NCBI GenBank assembly: GCA_963977105.1 | Contig: CAXBNI010000004.1 | Span: 1-64,000, forward strand | Direction of reading: 5' to 3' | DNA from: UBA2705 sp963977105 | Lineage (GTDB): Bacteria > Pseudomonadota > Alphaproteobacteria > Micavibrionales > Micavibrionaceae | DNA: 64,000 bases | In this document: piece by piece, positions 45,001 to 54,700 of the stretch | How positions within the stretch are numbered: the stretch's first letter is position 1 | How the letters are laid out: each line of letters begins with the position of its first letter | The notes under the pieces: model-generated | The model's database searches: none | What the model saw: the letters and a program-made list of their open reading frames with translations, nothing else | What the model was told of the DNA's origin: nothing | Program-made: the position numbers and the translations under genes

Positions 45001-45232
45001 TGGGAATGCCTGCAATGGCCGTTTCAACGGGAAAAGTGATGCGCTGTTCGACCTCCAGTGGTGTATAGCCCGCAGCTTCGGTATTGATTTGGATTTGGAC
45101 ATTGGTAATGTCGGGCACAGCATCAATCGACAGACGTTTGAAGTTATACGCTCCTAAAATACAGACACCAAGCACAGCAATCAACACCAGCCAACGCTGG
45201 CGGATTGACGCTTCAATAATTTTTTCTAACAT
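42086..45232 (-). CDS. czcA: Heavy-metal RND efflux pump (CzcA/CusA family)
   Basis: Inner-membrane proton-driven pump of 1048 residues with the usual twelve helices and two large periplasmic loops. The N-terminus (MLEKIIEASIRQRWLVL, DAVPDITNVQIQINT) and the helix-4 motif ALDFGLIVDGAVIIIEN (D-F-G-x-x-x-D-G-A of the heavy-metal subfamily) place it in the CzcA/CusA/NccA group. Metal specificity between Co/Zn/Cd/Ni and Cu/Ag is not settled by what is visible, so czcA is used in the broad sense. Last gene of the minus-strand czc cluster; 23 bases separate it from the adaptor gene. Confidence 0.93.
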   Translation of the reverse strand: MLEKIIEASIRQRWLVLIAVLGVCILGAYNFKRLSIDAVPDITNVQIQINTEAAGYTPLEVEQRITFPVETAIAGIPKLDYTRSISRYGLSQITVVFEDGTDIYFARQLLAERLQSIKGQIPENIEPMMGPIATGLGEIYMYTVAAEDDAVKDDGTKYTPMDLLTLQQWVIMPQLRNLKGVIEINTIGGYEQQYHVMPYPKQLLSYDLTIADVIDALERNNNNVGAGYIEKYGEQYLVRIPGQVKDIGDIQNIIIAKRDEVTIRIGDVADVALGSPLRTGAATQNGKEVVLGTAMMLMGENAQQVAKRVAKKLEVVNDSLPDGVHATPVYDRTSLVERTIKTVEKNLVEGAILVIVVLFLLLGNLRAALITAMVIPIAMLMTITGMVENKVSGNLMSLGALDFGLIVDGAVIIIENCLRRFGMEQHKLGRLLNKEERFSLAARATAEVIKPSIFGILIITIVYIPIFSLTGVEGKMFHPMAFTVVVALLSALVLSLTFVPAAVATFITGKVHEEENIVIRGAKKAYAPLLKWSVAHPPIVILTAIILVAVSLVGASRMGAEFIPSLDEGDITLHAMRIPGTSMSQSTDMQHQVEKAILAFDEVKTVFSKIGTPEVATDPMPPNVADTFVILKPRDQWTDPTLEKAALVERMEHALEQVPGNNYEFTQPIQMRFNELIAGVRSDLAIKLYGDDLDQLFKTAQEIEAALKKVDGAADVKVEQTSGLPTLSIIPDRKRLDLYGLNIADVQGVVQIAMGGREVGQVFEGDKRFDIVVRLPENLRTDMQSLEMLPIPLPNARHDTRAHDAPDYVPLKEVATLDIAYGHAQISRENGKRRIFITANVRGRDLASFVKDVQNNIRSKVDVPAGYWVDYGGTFEQLISAKQRLMIVVPMSLLLIFGLLFMAFNSLRAAALVFSGVPLALTGGIAALIIRDIPLSISAGVGFIALSGVAVLNGVVMLSFIRDLEAKGMPQEEAIIEGALTRLRPVLMTALVASLGFVPMAFNIGAGSEVQRPLATVVIGGIISSTILTLLVLPALYKWCPRRRRTNL

Positions 45233-45255
45233 ATTATGATTCCTTATAAATTCTT

Positions 45256-46278
45256 TTAATGCTCATGCGCCGCGCCGGATTTCAAAATATCGGCTTTGAT
45301 AATGAAACTCCCTGCGCTGACATAGGACTGACCAGCGCTGAGACCGCTGATAATTTCGACATAACGCCCATCTGAGATTCCAGTTTTAACTGGCTTCATT
45401 TCATAGCTTTCGCCATGTTTTACGAACACAACGGTTTGCGCTTCCATAGTCTGCAATGCAGATTCACGTACTGCCACAGCGACCTGTTTTTGGGATATAG
45501 TCACGTCACCTTCAACATTCATGCCCGGGCGCCAGATACCGTTTTCATTTCCTAGTGGCGCAATCGCGACAAGGGTTTGGCTAAGCGCATCTGCCGTTGG
45601 AAAAACCATTTTAATCGTCGCCTCACCTTGCTTTGTGTCATCAAGGCTATGGACGCGTACGCTTTGCTTGGCGCTGACCTTATCGGCATCTTTGGGGAAA
45701 ATATGAAACTTTGCCCAAACATTTGAAAAATCTGCAATGGTGAAAAGCGGCGCGTCACCGGCAACGTCTCCCAAATTCGTGTTACGCGCTAAAATCGTGC
45801 CATTAATCGGCGCGATAACATTATAGTTTTTAAGGCTTTCATTACTCTCGATAACCGCAAGTATCTGACCCTTTTCAACGCTTTCGCCCCAATCAACCGC
45901 TACGCTACGCACCACACCTGAAAAACGCGCACGGACATCAGCTTTGGCGTTTGGATTCATGGTAATGCGCCCCGTTAATGCAACCACGTCAGCGATCATA
46001 GCAGGCGCAGATTTCTCAATCGCAACACCTGCTTTTTGCGCAGCAGCGGCGGTGATCTCCGTTGTGCTTTCTTCATGTTCATCATGACCGTGCTCGTCGT
46101 GTCCGGCGGCCTTTTCATCATGGTCGTCATGGTCATTGTGCTCGCCGTGATCTGCTGCTTGCTGCATCTCGCCTTGATGCCCGTGTCCATCATTATCGCT
46201 TGCCCATACAGGCGCGCTGTATGAGGGGGTAACAAGCAGTGCAAGGGTAAGCGCTGTAATTAAAACTGTATATTTCAT
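45256..46278 (-). CDS. czcB: RND periplasmic adaptor with His-rich N-terminus (CzcB)
   Basis: A 340-residue membrane-fusion protein. The signal peptide (about 1-25) is followed by an extreme His/Asp/Glu-rich stretch at about 27-73 (DNDGHGHQGEM, HNDHDDHDEK, HDEHGHDEHEE), a probable metal-binding region as in CzcB-type adaptors. The rest is the usual barrel/lipoyl fold (VRARFSGVVRSVAVDWGESV, APINGTILARN) without a long hairpin. It connects CzcA to CzcC. It starts 2 bases after the czcC stop, with GGAAG overlapping that stop. Confidence 0.92.
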   Translation of the reverse strand: MKYTVLITALTLALLVTPSYSAPVWASDNDGHGHQGEMQQAADHGEHNDHDDHDEKAAGHDEHGHDEHEESTTEITAAAAQKAGVAIEKSAPAMIADVVALTGRITMNPNAKADVRARFSGVVRSVAVDWGESVEKGQILAVIESNESLKNYNVIAPINGTILARNTNLGDVAGDAPLFTIADFSNVWAKFHIFPKDADKVSAKQSVRVHSLDDTKQGEATIKMVFPTADALSQTLVAIAPLGNENGIWRPGMNVEGDVTISQKQVAVAVRESALQTMEAQTVVFVKHGESYEMKPVKTGISDGRYVEIISGLSAGQSYVSAGSFIIKADILKSGAAHEH

Positions 46279-46280
46279 GT

Positions 46281-47576
46281 CTATTCTTCCTTTTTATTCA
46301 AGTTGCCGCCAAGCGCGGAGGCTGCCATATCGGCATATGCGCCGCTCAACATATCAATTTGTGCTGTGCTGCTATGGAATGCAGCCAGTGCTTCGAGATG
46401 GCGTTCTTGCATATCAAAAAGTGTGCGCTGCGCATCTAAAAGGTCAAGAAACGAAAATGCGCCTCTGTTGAACCCATCCTCTGCTTGCGAATAGGCTTTT
46501 CGCGCGGAGGGCAGAAGCCCGTCTTGATAGGCGGTAACCTCTTCACGGACACTGACGAGTGTTTGCCAAACTTCCATGACTTGCCGTTCTAAAGCAAGGC
46601 GCTGTGCGGTTTGATCCGCTTGTGCAGCGCGCAAGTTGGCTTTCGCCTCGGCAATGCGCCCTTGATTGCGATCAAAAACATTGATCGGGATGGATATACT
46701 GGCAAGAAAAGCTGTGCCGTCACCCTCAGCAAAGCGGCGTACCCCCAAACCAAACACAGGGTCAGCAACGCCATTGGCGCGCGCTAGGCCCAGCGCCGCA
46801 TCTTCGCGCATCACTGCAATTTGGCTCATGACGCTCATTGGCGTTTGCTCAATCGCCTGTAATATAACTTCACGCTGCGGCACAGCAGGTAGCGCCATTA
46901 AATCAGCGGCAATATTTTGGCCAAGATCCGCACGCCCCATTAAATTCGCTAGGGCCATTTTTGTCACGCGCAGCTCTTTTTCTGCTTTGCGCTCGGCCAC
47001 TCGCGCGCTAGAGACTTCTAAATCCGCTTTCGTGTGCTGAATTTCAGCGGACTTTGCGGCGTTAATGCGTTTTTTGACCGCCTGATGGGTCTGGTCGGCC
47101 AATGCAACGCGCTGCTTTGCTAAACGGAGCGTTTCTTGTGCAATCGCAACCTGCATATAGGCAGATTTGGTCTGGGCGAGCACGCTTTGAATGCTGGCTA
47201 AAGCTTGCTGATCCATATGCTGTTTTTCAAGCATCGCGACTTGTTCACGCTTTGAGCGCTTCCCCGCGATTTCCAATTGCTGCTGGACGCCTAAAGAGTA
47301 TTCCGCGGCGTCGAGGCCGCTGCGCGGTGTATCGCCGCCAAAGTTTTCCGCTTCGAATATAGCTTGCGGGTTCGGCCTTAGTGATACTTGCGCGCGGTGG
47401 CCTTCTGCCGCCACGATTTTAGCCTTATAGCCCTGAATTTGTGGGTTTTGATCCAAGACAGCGCGATAGACACCGTCAAGTGTGAGTGTGCTTTCTGCCT
47501 GTGCATGGGCTTGGCGTTGCAGCGTAATGCACGCCATCAACATCAGCACAGAAAGGATGAATTTTCCTTTGGACAT
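46281..47576 (-). CDS. czcC: TolC-like outer-membrane efflux channel (CzcC)
   Basis: A 431-residue outer-membrane factor: signal peptide ending near AHAQA (residue 26), then two TolC-type repeats of long helices and strands (LDGVYRAVLDQNPQIQGYKA, QLEIAGKRSKREQVA, SISIPINVFDRNQGRIAEAK). LxIAGKR-type and PINVFDRNQG blocks are typical of CzcC/CusC-like channels in heavy-metal exporters. First of the three-gene czcCBA operon. The AAAGGAAC just before its ATG is the ribosome site and not an EcfG promoter. Confidence 0.92.
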   Translation of the reverse strand: MSKGKFILSVLMLMACITLQRQAHAQAESTLTLDGVYRAVLDQNPQIQGYKAKIVAAEGHRAQVSLRPNPQAIFEAENFGGDTPRSGLDAAEYSLGVQQQLEIAGKRSKREQVAMLEKQHMDQQALASIQSVLAQTKSAYMQVAIAQETLRLAKQRVALADQTHQAVKKRINAAKSAEIQHTKADLEVSSARVAERKAEKELRVTKMALANLMGRADLGQNIAADLMALPAVPQREVILQAIEQTPMSVMSQIAVMREDAALGLARANGVADPVFGLGVRRFAEGDGTAFLASISIPINVFDRNQGRIAEAKANLRAAQADQTAQRLALERQVMEVWQTLVSVREEVTAYQDGLLPSARKAYSQAEDGFNRGAFSFLDLLDAQRTLFDMQERHLEALAAFHSSTAQIDMLSGAYADMAASALGGNLNKKEE

Positions 47577-47663
47577 ATTGGTGTTCCTTTGATTTTTAGA
47601 TAATAGAAGTCATGCGCTCTTATATGAGCGCAGAGAAAATGCAGACGGATTACGCCTGTAAAT

Positions 47664-48017
47664 TTAAGCTATCGGAGGGCGATATAACGGGGCGTGGTCG
47701 CGTGAACGCGAGGAGACCTGCATCGGGGCTGTGATGCGCTCTGCTAAAGCAATTGTTGCTGCGCCATCGGCAAAGGCCACAAGAAACACATGCGCGTGAA
47801 TACAGCAGCAATGCTGGCACTGATCAAGATCAGCTTGATCCTGCGTTTTCTCAGTTTCACAATCTGAAGCGTTATTACTTACTTTAGCATTTGCGTGCGG
47901 TAGCGCATCGCCCGCTTGATGTGTACATGCCGCGTTCGCCATAGCCGCATGCGCAGCTTCTGACAAGCCACCAACTAAAAAGGCGCATAACGCGAATATG
48001 AGAATCAAACGGTTCAT
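47664..48017 (-). CDS. Small Cys/His-rich exported protein upstream of czcCBA
   Basis: A 117-residue protein with a signal peptide (MNRLILIFALCAFLVGG..., cleaved near AHAA). The mature part has ACTHQAGDALPHA, a C-x5 region and CQHCCCIHAH, so it should bind metal, and ends in YRPPIA. Size, Cys/His clusters and the RPP-type end resemble CzcI/DUF2946-like proteins that precede czc operons. ATG 48017 is preferred because the signal peptide starts there; the longer frame begins at 48071. It lies 87 bases upstream of czcC on the same strand. Confidence 0.72.
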   Translation of the reverse strand: MNRLILIFALCAFLVGGLSEAAHAAMANAACTHQAGDALPHANAKVSNNASDCETEKTQDQADLDQCQHCCCIHAHVFLVAFADGAATIALAERITAPMQVSSRSRDHAPLYRPPIA

Positions 48018-48232
48018 GAAATAAATATACCATAGCTTTTTAAATTTTCTAGGCTTAAAAGCCCAAAGCACGTATGCACGATATAGGATTTTTCTATAAC
48101 CGCGCCTTCAAACATGGTAGAAAAAGAATACTGCTCTCAATAAATGCGAGCTGCTTAGCTCTCAAACCCGCCCCCCACCATAGACACACACAGGGCGGAT
48201 GAAATATATGTGCAAAATGAAAGTGCGATTGA

Positions 48233-49582
48233 ATGATTTCAAAACTTTACAATTATTGGCAAATTTTAAAAGGAAACCTTTGGTTTGTACCGGCCGTATT
48301 CTGCGTTATTTTTTTGGGGGTCACGGCTGCTTTTTATAGCATAGAGGTACATTATTTTCAAAATTACGACTACCCCAAATTCTTTTTTCACGGCACTACC
48401 GATGATGCAAAATCAGTCACCATTACGCTGCTTTCCGCCATGATTACAATGGCAACCCTCGCTATTTCAATTACAATGGTCGTTTTATCACTCGCCGCTT
48501 CACAGCTTGGCCCGCGCCTGATCAAAACATTTATGGCCGACCGCAGAACAAAAGACTTCATTGGTCTGTTTTTCGGCACCGTTATGGCCTGTTTTGTTTT
48601 AACTGTTATTTTGCACTCTCACGCCACGCAAACAGCAACGCCGCAAATGACCATATCTGCCGTGTTTTCTCTCTGCCTGATTAACTTATTTGTTCTTTTG
48701 GGCTTTGTTCATCATGTCGCGCAAGCCAGCATTGCCGACAATATTATCTTAAAAGTCTCCACCGACCTGAAATCGGCGCTTAATCGTTTAACGACAGACA
48801 TCGTAAAACATCGCTATGACAAGCCAGAGGAAAGCTCTGCTTGGCCTGATGATTTTGATACAAAGAGCCATCATATTATCTTTGCCCAATCTGGTTATGT
48901 ACAAAATATAAATTACGATAGAATAATGGAGGTCGCCTGTAAGGAAAATTTACTTATTCAAATTACATTCAAAGCAGGGCATTTTCTGGTCAAAGGAGAG
49001 GACGGCGTGCGGATTTACGCACAAGCCAATGGCAATACAGAGGGCAGCTCCAATGACAACATAGATGATGCGCAGAACAAAATCCGTGCCGCTTTTATTA
49101 TTGGTGACCAACGTACCGCGACGCAAGACATTGAATACCCCATCCGGCACTTGGTCGAGATTGCGATCCGCGCTTTATCACCAGGCATTAATGACAGCTT
49201 TACCGCAATGAACGTGCTCGACCACTTATCTGCAGCGCTCGCAGTCCTATGCGAGAAAGAAACACCAGAAGAGGCGTTTTATGACGATAATGGGACAAGA
49301 CGCATGCAGGCGAAACAAAGTGATGACTCTGATATTGTCCATAGCGCCCTAGATCAAATTCGCTTTAATGGCAGAGCAATGCCGAGCGTTACGCGGCACT
49401 TCTTGAAAAAATTACAAATCCTTGCCACGCTTGCTAAAGACGACACGATGAAATCAGCATTAAAGCGCCAACTCACTGCGATTTTGCATGATCTGAAGCA
49501 AACGGATACATATATTCCCGAGAGAGAAGACCTGCAGAAGCAAACCAAGGAGCTGATAGAAGAACTCTCAAAGACCAATTAA
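48233..49582 (+). CDS. DUF2254-family membrane protein
   Basis: A 449-residue protein with four N-terminal membrane helices (about 18-40, 63-88, 103-125, 133-158) and a soluble C-terminal half, the DUF2254 layout (ATLAISITMVVLSLAASQLGPR is the family block; also ALSPGINDSFTAMNVLDHL). Function unknown in the family. The ribosome site is weak. It is divergent from the czc cluster across 215 bases. Its stop is 14 bases before the EcfG-type promoter of the mscS-like gene. Confidence 0.88.
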   Translation: MISKLYNYWQILKGNLWFVPAVFCVIFLGVTAAFYSIEVHYFQNYDYPKFFFHGTTDDAKSVTITLLSAMITMATLAISITMVVLSLAASQLGPRLIKTFMADRRTKDFIGLFFGTVMACFVLTVILHSHATQTATPQMTISAVFSLCLINLFVLLGFVHHVAQASIADNIILKVSTDLKSALNRLTTDIVKHRYDKPEESSAWPDDFDTKSHHIIFAQSGYVQNINYDRIMEVACKENLLIQITFKAGHFLVKGEDGVRIYAQANGNTEGSSNDNIDDAQNKIRAAFIIGDQRTATQDIEYPIRHLVEIAIRALSPGINDSFTAMNVLDHLSAALAVLCEKETPEEAFYDDNGTRRMQAKQSDDSDIVHSALDQIRFNGRAMPSVTRHFLKKLQILATLAKDDTMKSALKRQLTAILHDLKQTDTYIPEREDLQKQTKELIEELSKTN

Positions 49583-49596
49583 ACCCCAAAGGCTGA

Positions 49597-49622
49597 GGAA
49601 CTTTATTCTACGGATATGCGTT
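49597..49622 (+). promoter_or_regulatory. EcfG-type promoter for mscS-like gene
   Basis: GGAAC (49597-49601), 17 bases, CGTT (49619-49622): full consensus, 38 bases before ATG 49661. Confidence 0.9.
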
Positions 49623-49660
49623 AGACCTTAATAATCGTGCAAATTTAAGGAAAGCCCCAG

Positions 49661-50524
49661 ATGAATATTGATTTTCTCGCTCCACTTACTGAGAAATTAG
49701 AAGCCATGACGCTCGGCTTCATTCAGGCTTTGCCTGTTTTAGGGCTGGGTTTGATTGCTATTTTATTAACTTGGGCCATATCCAAGTTTGCCCAGAAGCT
49801 GATGCGCAAGTTATTATCCCGATCCTATATGCGCCGCTCGCTTGTCGACTTCTTTGTCATCTTGCTCAGAACCAGCGTCTGGATCTTTGGTATTTTAATG
49901 GCGATCACGATTATTTTCCCGAGCATGACACCCGCAAAAATGTTGGCCGGTTTAGGTATCGGCGGTATTGCCGTTGGCTTTGCATTTAAAGATGTTTTTG
50001 AAAACTTCATGGCCGGAGCAATGATTATGCTCCGCAAACCTATGCGGATTGGTGATTATATAGAATGCGAAGGGCTTAATGGGAAAGTCGAGAGCATCAC
50101 CATACGCGACACCCATATTCGTAAAACCGACGACCAGCTTGTCTTGGTTCCGAATAGTTTTCTTTTTTCCAACCCCGTTTATATTCGCACGGATAAAGAA
50201 CTGCGCCGGTTTACCGTTGTTTGCGGTGTGTCTTATGATACAGATCTCGACGAGGCGGCGGACGTCATTCAAAAGGCTGTCACCGCCCAAGATACCGTCA
50301 GTAAAGACAAGCCCATACAGGTCTATGCCTGTGAATTTAATTCTTCATCCGTAGATTTCACCATTCGTTGGTGGAGCGAATCTAAACCGATTGATTTTCA
50401 CCAGAGCCGCGACCAAGTTATTCGGGCGGTCAAACGTGCGCTTGATGATGCGCAGATCGAAATCCCATTCCCTTATCGTACGTTGACATTCAAAGAGAGT
50501 TTAAATGTCTCCTCTGAGAGTTAA
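49661..50524 (+). CDS. MscS-family mechanosensitive channel
   Basis: A 287-residue small-conductance mechanosensitive channel. Three membrane helices (about 20-40, 62-84, 92-115) with the pore helix motif GLGIGGIAVGFAFKDVFENF and the conserved LRKPMRIGDYIE entry to the beta-domain; then VPNSFLFSNPVYI and a C-terminal alpha-beta domain with PFPYRTLTF. It protects cells against hypo-osmotic shock. The size is near the E. coli MscS (286). A perfect EcfG-type promoter suggests general-stress control, together with the other envelope genes here. Confidence 0.93.
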   Translation: MNIDFLAPLTEKLEAMTLGFIQALPVLGLGLIAILLTWAISKFAQKLMRKLLSRSYMRRSLVDFFVILLRTSVWIFGILMAITIIFPSMTPAKMLAGLGIGGIAVGFAFKDVFENFMAGAMIMLRKPMRIGDYIECEGLNGKVESITIRDTHIRKTDDQLVLVPNSFLFSNPVYIRTDKELRRFTVVCGVSYDTDLDEAADVIQKAVTAQDTVSKDKPIQVYACEFNSSSVDFTIRWWSESKPIDFHQSRDQVIRAVKRALDDAQIEIPFPYRTLTFKESLNVSSES

Positions 50525-50570
50525 GAATGGCTGAGTATGACAGGACTTAGCTGTCTTGTGGCTCCTCGCC

Positions 50571-51716
50571 TTACTTATTGTTCTTTTTTTTACTGGCGCG
50601 GGCCGCTTTGCGGGTTGATTTATCTCCGAATTTGCGCTCTAGCGCAGCGGCGTTATCACGCTCTTCCGCGACCAGCTTACTCCACCTATCTAACCGCTGT
50701 TCGTCTAGCTCACCAGCGGCTAGAGCCGCGCGAATAGCGCAGCCCGGTTCTGTTTCATGCGCGCAGTCGTTAAAACGGCACTGCCCAACTAAGCTAAACA
50801 AGTCCTCAAAGACATCTGCTATCCCGCCCTGCACGCCCATAAGCTGAATTTCTCTCATGCCGGGCGTATCTAATACGCCGCAGCCATCTGGTAAAAAATG
50901 AAGGTGGCGATTGGTGGTTGTATGCCGCCCTTTGGCATCGCTTTCGCGAATTGCCCCTGTGTCTACGGCCTGATTACCGAACAGCGCATTAACCATGCTA
51001 GATTTTCCAACGCCTGATGAGCCGATAAACGCGACTGTCTGACCAGCGCCGCACCATTCACGAAGCTTTTCTTGCGGATCGCCGCCTAGCGCATTAAGCA
51101 AAACAGCAGGCACCTTTTTCGATATGACACTGGCTGTCTTTAAATAGGATTCCGCATCATCACTAAGATCGGCTTTGGTTAGGATGATAACAGGTGCCAC
51201 CCCTGCTTCAAACGCTAAGGCAAGGTAGCGCTCTAAACGGGCCACATTAAAATCTTGATTACATGAAGACACAATAAAGGCCGTATCCACATTTGCTGCA
51301 ATCAATTGAAACGCGCAGCCATCACCGGGGGCGCGACGCTTAAAAAGGCTTGTGCGGTTAAGGACTTTGCTGGCTTCTGGTTGAGATTGATCCAGCAACA
51401 ACCAATCGCCAACAGTCGCATCAGGCCCTGGCGGCACCAACAAATCAACGCCGTCACCCAGAACATGCAGGCCGCTACGATGCACCTCAACAACGCGCAC
51501 TGGCGGTGTCTGTGCCATTTCTTCGCGGCTGATTTGCTGCGCGAAGAAGCTTTGCCAGCCAAGTTTTTCTAATGGAGAAAATTTGGCTGGGGGCGTGCCG
51601 CCACAATCCGGATCTATATGAGGTTTTATGCGATCGTTCCTTTTTAAAATTATATGGTCAGTTCTTCCGAATAGACATATTTTGTGATGCGTTAGTAAAG
51701 GCTGTGCGCCTCTCAA
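50571..51716 (-). CDS. rsgA: Ribosome small-subunit GTPase RsgA
   Basis: A 381-residue circularly permuted GTPase for 30S maturation. An N-terminal OB-fold (about 60-115), G4 LTKADL, G1 FIGSSGVGKSSMVNALFG, G2/G3 region RHTTTNRHLHFLPDG and DTPGMREIQL, then a C-terminal zinc domain with C-x4-C-x-H-x5-C (CRFNDCAHETEPGC). The visible frame starts with TTG at 51716 and has no ATG before the conserved region (LGWQSFFAQQ). A strong AAAAAGGA lies 8 bases before an in-frame ATA at 51629 (residue 30), so the true start is uncertain. Confidence 0.92.
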   Translation of the reverse strand: MRGAQPLLTHHKICLFGRTDHIILKRNDRIKPHIDPDCGGTPPAKFSPLEKLGWQSFFAQQISREEMAQTPPVRVVEVHRSGLHVLGDGVDLLVPPGPDATVGDWLLLDQSQPEASKVLNRTSLFKRRAPGDGCAFQLIAANVDTAFIVSSCNQDFNVARLERYLALAFEAGVAPVIILTKADLSDDAESYLKTASVISKKVPAVLLNALGGDPQEKLREWCGAGQTVAFIGSSGVGKSSMVNALFGNQAVDTGAIRESDAKGRHTTTNRHLHFLPDGCGVLDTPGMREIQLMGVQGGIADVFEDLFSLVGQCRFNDCAHETEPGCAIRAALAAGELDEQRLDRWSKLVAEERDNAAALERKFGDKSTRKAARASKKKNNK

Positions 51717-51759
51717 AAATCACAAAGGCTAGATAACATTTAAACTTTTCTTGAGCTGA

Positions 51760-54700
51760 TTAATAGTCTTTATTCAAAACGCTGTTTGGTGTATCTGGAA
51801 ACTTCCAGTTTTTGAAATAAGGCTTTGCCTTGCGGAATGGTGGCTTGGGATCTGTTAGGTTCATATCATCATTTTTCATCCACTTCGATGCGCCTTCTAA
51901 TGCAAAGCTAGCTTGCGCGCTATTCGCGGCACCGACAATAAGCGTTGTGCCGTGTTTTAACAAATACTGGCTCGGATTAGCGAGCGATTGGAAAGAGTAC
52001 ATCCCGTCTTGGCCTGAGAGAGCAGGTAGCATCTTAAAAGTAGCACTGGTGCGAAATTCTGGACTTTCATCAATATAATCAAAACTTAGCCCGCCTTGCG
52101 CATTTGACACGCGCATGACTTGCTGCAGATGGGCAAAGTTAAACCAATTGCCGTATGTCGGCGAATAGGGGTCAGCAATCGGCACGATAGAGCCGTCAGC
52201 GCTCAGCTGTACAGATGTGCCATGCGCAAATGTTACATGGTCGGCGCCATCTTCAAAACCGGGGATCAAAATAATGCTGGTATCATCCACGCTCACGGGT
52301 GGAATAAAGAATGTTTCCCCTGATGGCATGACATGTGAAGGCAGGCGTTCGAGCTCTACCGTCTTCGTTGATGGGGCCATCAAGACGTCATCAGCGGCGC
52401 CTTTTTGGAGCATCGCATTGCCGTGGGTCAAATAAACCCCGCCATAGAGCACCGTAGCGCGGGCTTTTATTTTTTCATTTATCGCATGCCACTGCGCGCT
52501 TTTTTCAGGGTTAATCTCAAGCTCACCAACATCCGCAAATGTGATTCCCGCGAGGCTTTCAACGGTTTGGAGCTTAAAGGTATCGGCGCCGTTACAATCC
52601 ATCTGCACAATATTTTGCGCGCCCTCAAGCGTCGCGCCGCCAAGGGCAAGGCATTTACCGCTTGATGCATTTTGTAACTTCACACTTGCGTCAGCTTGGT
52701 CAACACGCAAAAACATCTGTGTGCCGTTACTGCGGCATGGGCCGTGGGATATCTTGTCATCACCCGCATCATACAGGCAGGTTTTACTATTACGCGGTGA
52801 AATCATAAAGCGCGTTTGGTCAACCCCGCCAAATGCGAAATATTGATTTTTATTATCGTCGGCGCATGGCTGCATTGTAATATCGCCGCTTAAGAACATA
52901 TCGCCGTTCACACAAAGGTTCGTGTTGTTCGCCAGCGTGATCTTGGCCGTTTCAGGCAGTCCCTGCGCTGCTGTGAAGTTTTTTCCCACAGAAGGTAACC
53001 AGCGACGTTTGCCCGCGCTCATTGGATCGCTCTGACAGTTATCCAAAACCAAATGCGGAACATCAATATACGACACATCATTTCTTATATCGTCCTTTAG
53101 CTTCTGCTTGCCAGCGTCGTATTCATAAACCGCCGCCTGTGCCAAGGGGATATACCAAGCATCGCCTTTTTTAGCGCGCTCTACTTTTAAACTTCTAATT
53201 TTTGCATTGTAAATATCAGTATTTTCTTTGGTTCTTCGCAACACTTCACTTCTCGTGATATTAGATTTTGTTTCTTGGACCAAAACCTCTCTTAAACATT
53301 GCCCGTCATATGAAACCAATTCCCCTTGCTGGGAATACCGCCATTTTTGTGATGCACTATCACCGCAATACATGAAATTGACACGCTGTTTACCCTCTAT
53401 GCGCTGAAAACTATTGGTCGGCATTAAGCAGGTGTCTTTGCTTGTAATCGTGTCTGTACCAACCACAAACGTTTCTGTTTTACCGTCTTCATTTTCTGTT
53501 GTTTTGGTCTTAACTTGATAATCTTTATTGAGCTTCACGATGCGCCCCTGATCATCAAAGATGAAACTTATAACATCAAGAAACGCATCAGATTCACCAT
53601 CGGGGTTGCAATTATTCCATAGTCCGGGGGTCGTTGTGCCTATCATTTCACTACGTAAGCACCCTTTATATTCTCCGTTTACATCATGATAAAGCAGCAT
53701 CAGTTTGCTGTCTTTGGAACAGCGTTTCAGATTTTCATTCCAGAAGGTTCCATGCGCACAATGCCCAGGGCTTTTGCGATCAAAGCGTGCAACCTTAGTG
53801 TTTGTGCCCATGTTCTGCAAGGCCTTAAAGGCTTGATCGATGCGGGCGTTTTCCTTGCGAATGCGCCAGCGCTGCCATTGCTGAATATTGCCTTTTAACT
53901 GCCTGCGCGCATCTAAAAATGCGTTATCTGCGCGTTCTTTGGCTAGAATACGAACCCATTGCGATAAATTATCAGCCTCATAGCCAACAAAACGCGCCTG
54001 CTGTGTCACGGTGCTGCCGCTCAGGCATTGACCAGAAAATCTAAGTGGATCTGTGGCTTGTTCATTGGCCTGCGCGCCATCAACATAAAGGCATGTTCCC
54101 GTCGACACGTTTTTGAAAACATATTCGCCTTTTAATGTGTCTTTAAGCGGGGTGTTCATGCCTGTATCTAGCGTGCCATTATCATTCACGGCTAGAACTT
54201 TCCATTTGTTTTTATCGTTAGAAACATCCGGATGACAGGAATTATTACCGAACGCATTCCCAGCCCCATTTGCGCCCAGACAGGCATAATTCACCTGACC
54301 GTCCCATGCGCGAGAGCCCATAATTTCAATGGTGTGGTGACCATCCAATACACGTAAATTAGTGTGTGAGCGCAAAGGGGTTCTATCATCACGTTTCGAT
54401 GTATCTTCAGTGCTACAGCTTTTCAGCTTATAAGGGCCGCCGCCATCCCAATACCAACATAAACCCGATGATTTATGTTTGATTTGGCCGCGCATTGGAA
54501 TGTCCTCAACCTCGTTCCAATTCGGCACAACTGATGTACCCAGCCATTTATTTGCACTCGCACAATTGCCCATCACAACTTGATTGGCCGCGTTACGCGT
54601 CATACATTCATTGCCGTTTTGTAGCTTCATATCATCAGTGTATGTCCATTTGGAATTATCACCATTTTTGTGGCAACTATCCAAAAAGACTTTGCCATTT

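Noticed and set aside
50539..50555. GACAG/CTGTC hairpin between mscS-like and rsgA genes
   Set aside because: Only 5-bp arms and no T-run on either strand; too weak to call a terminator.
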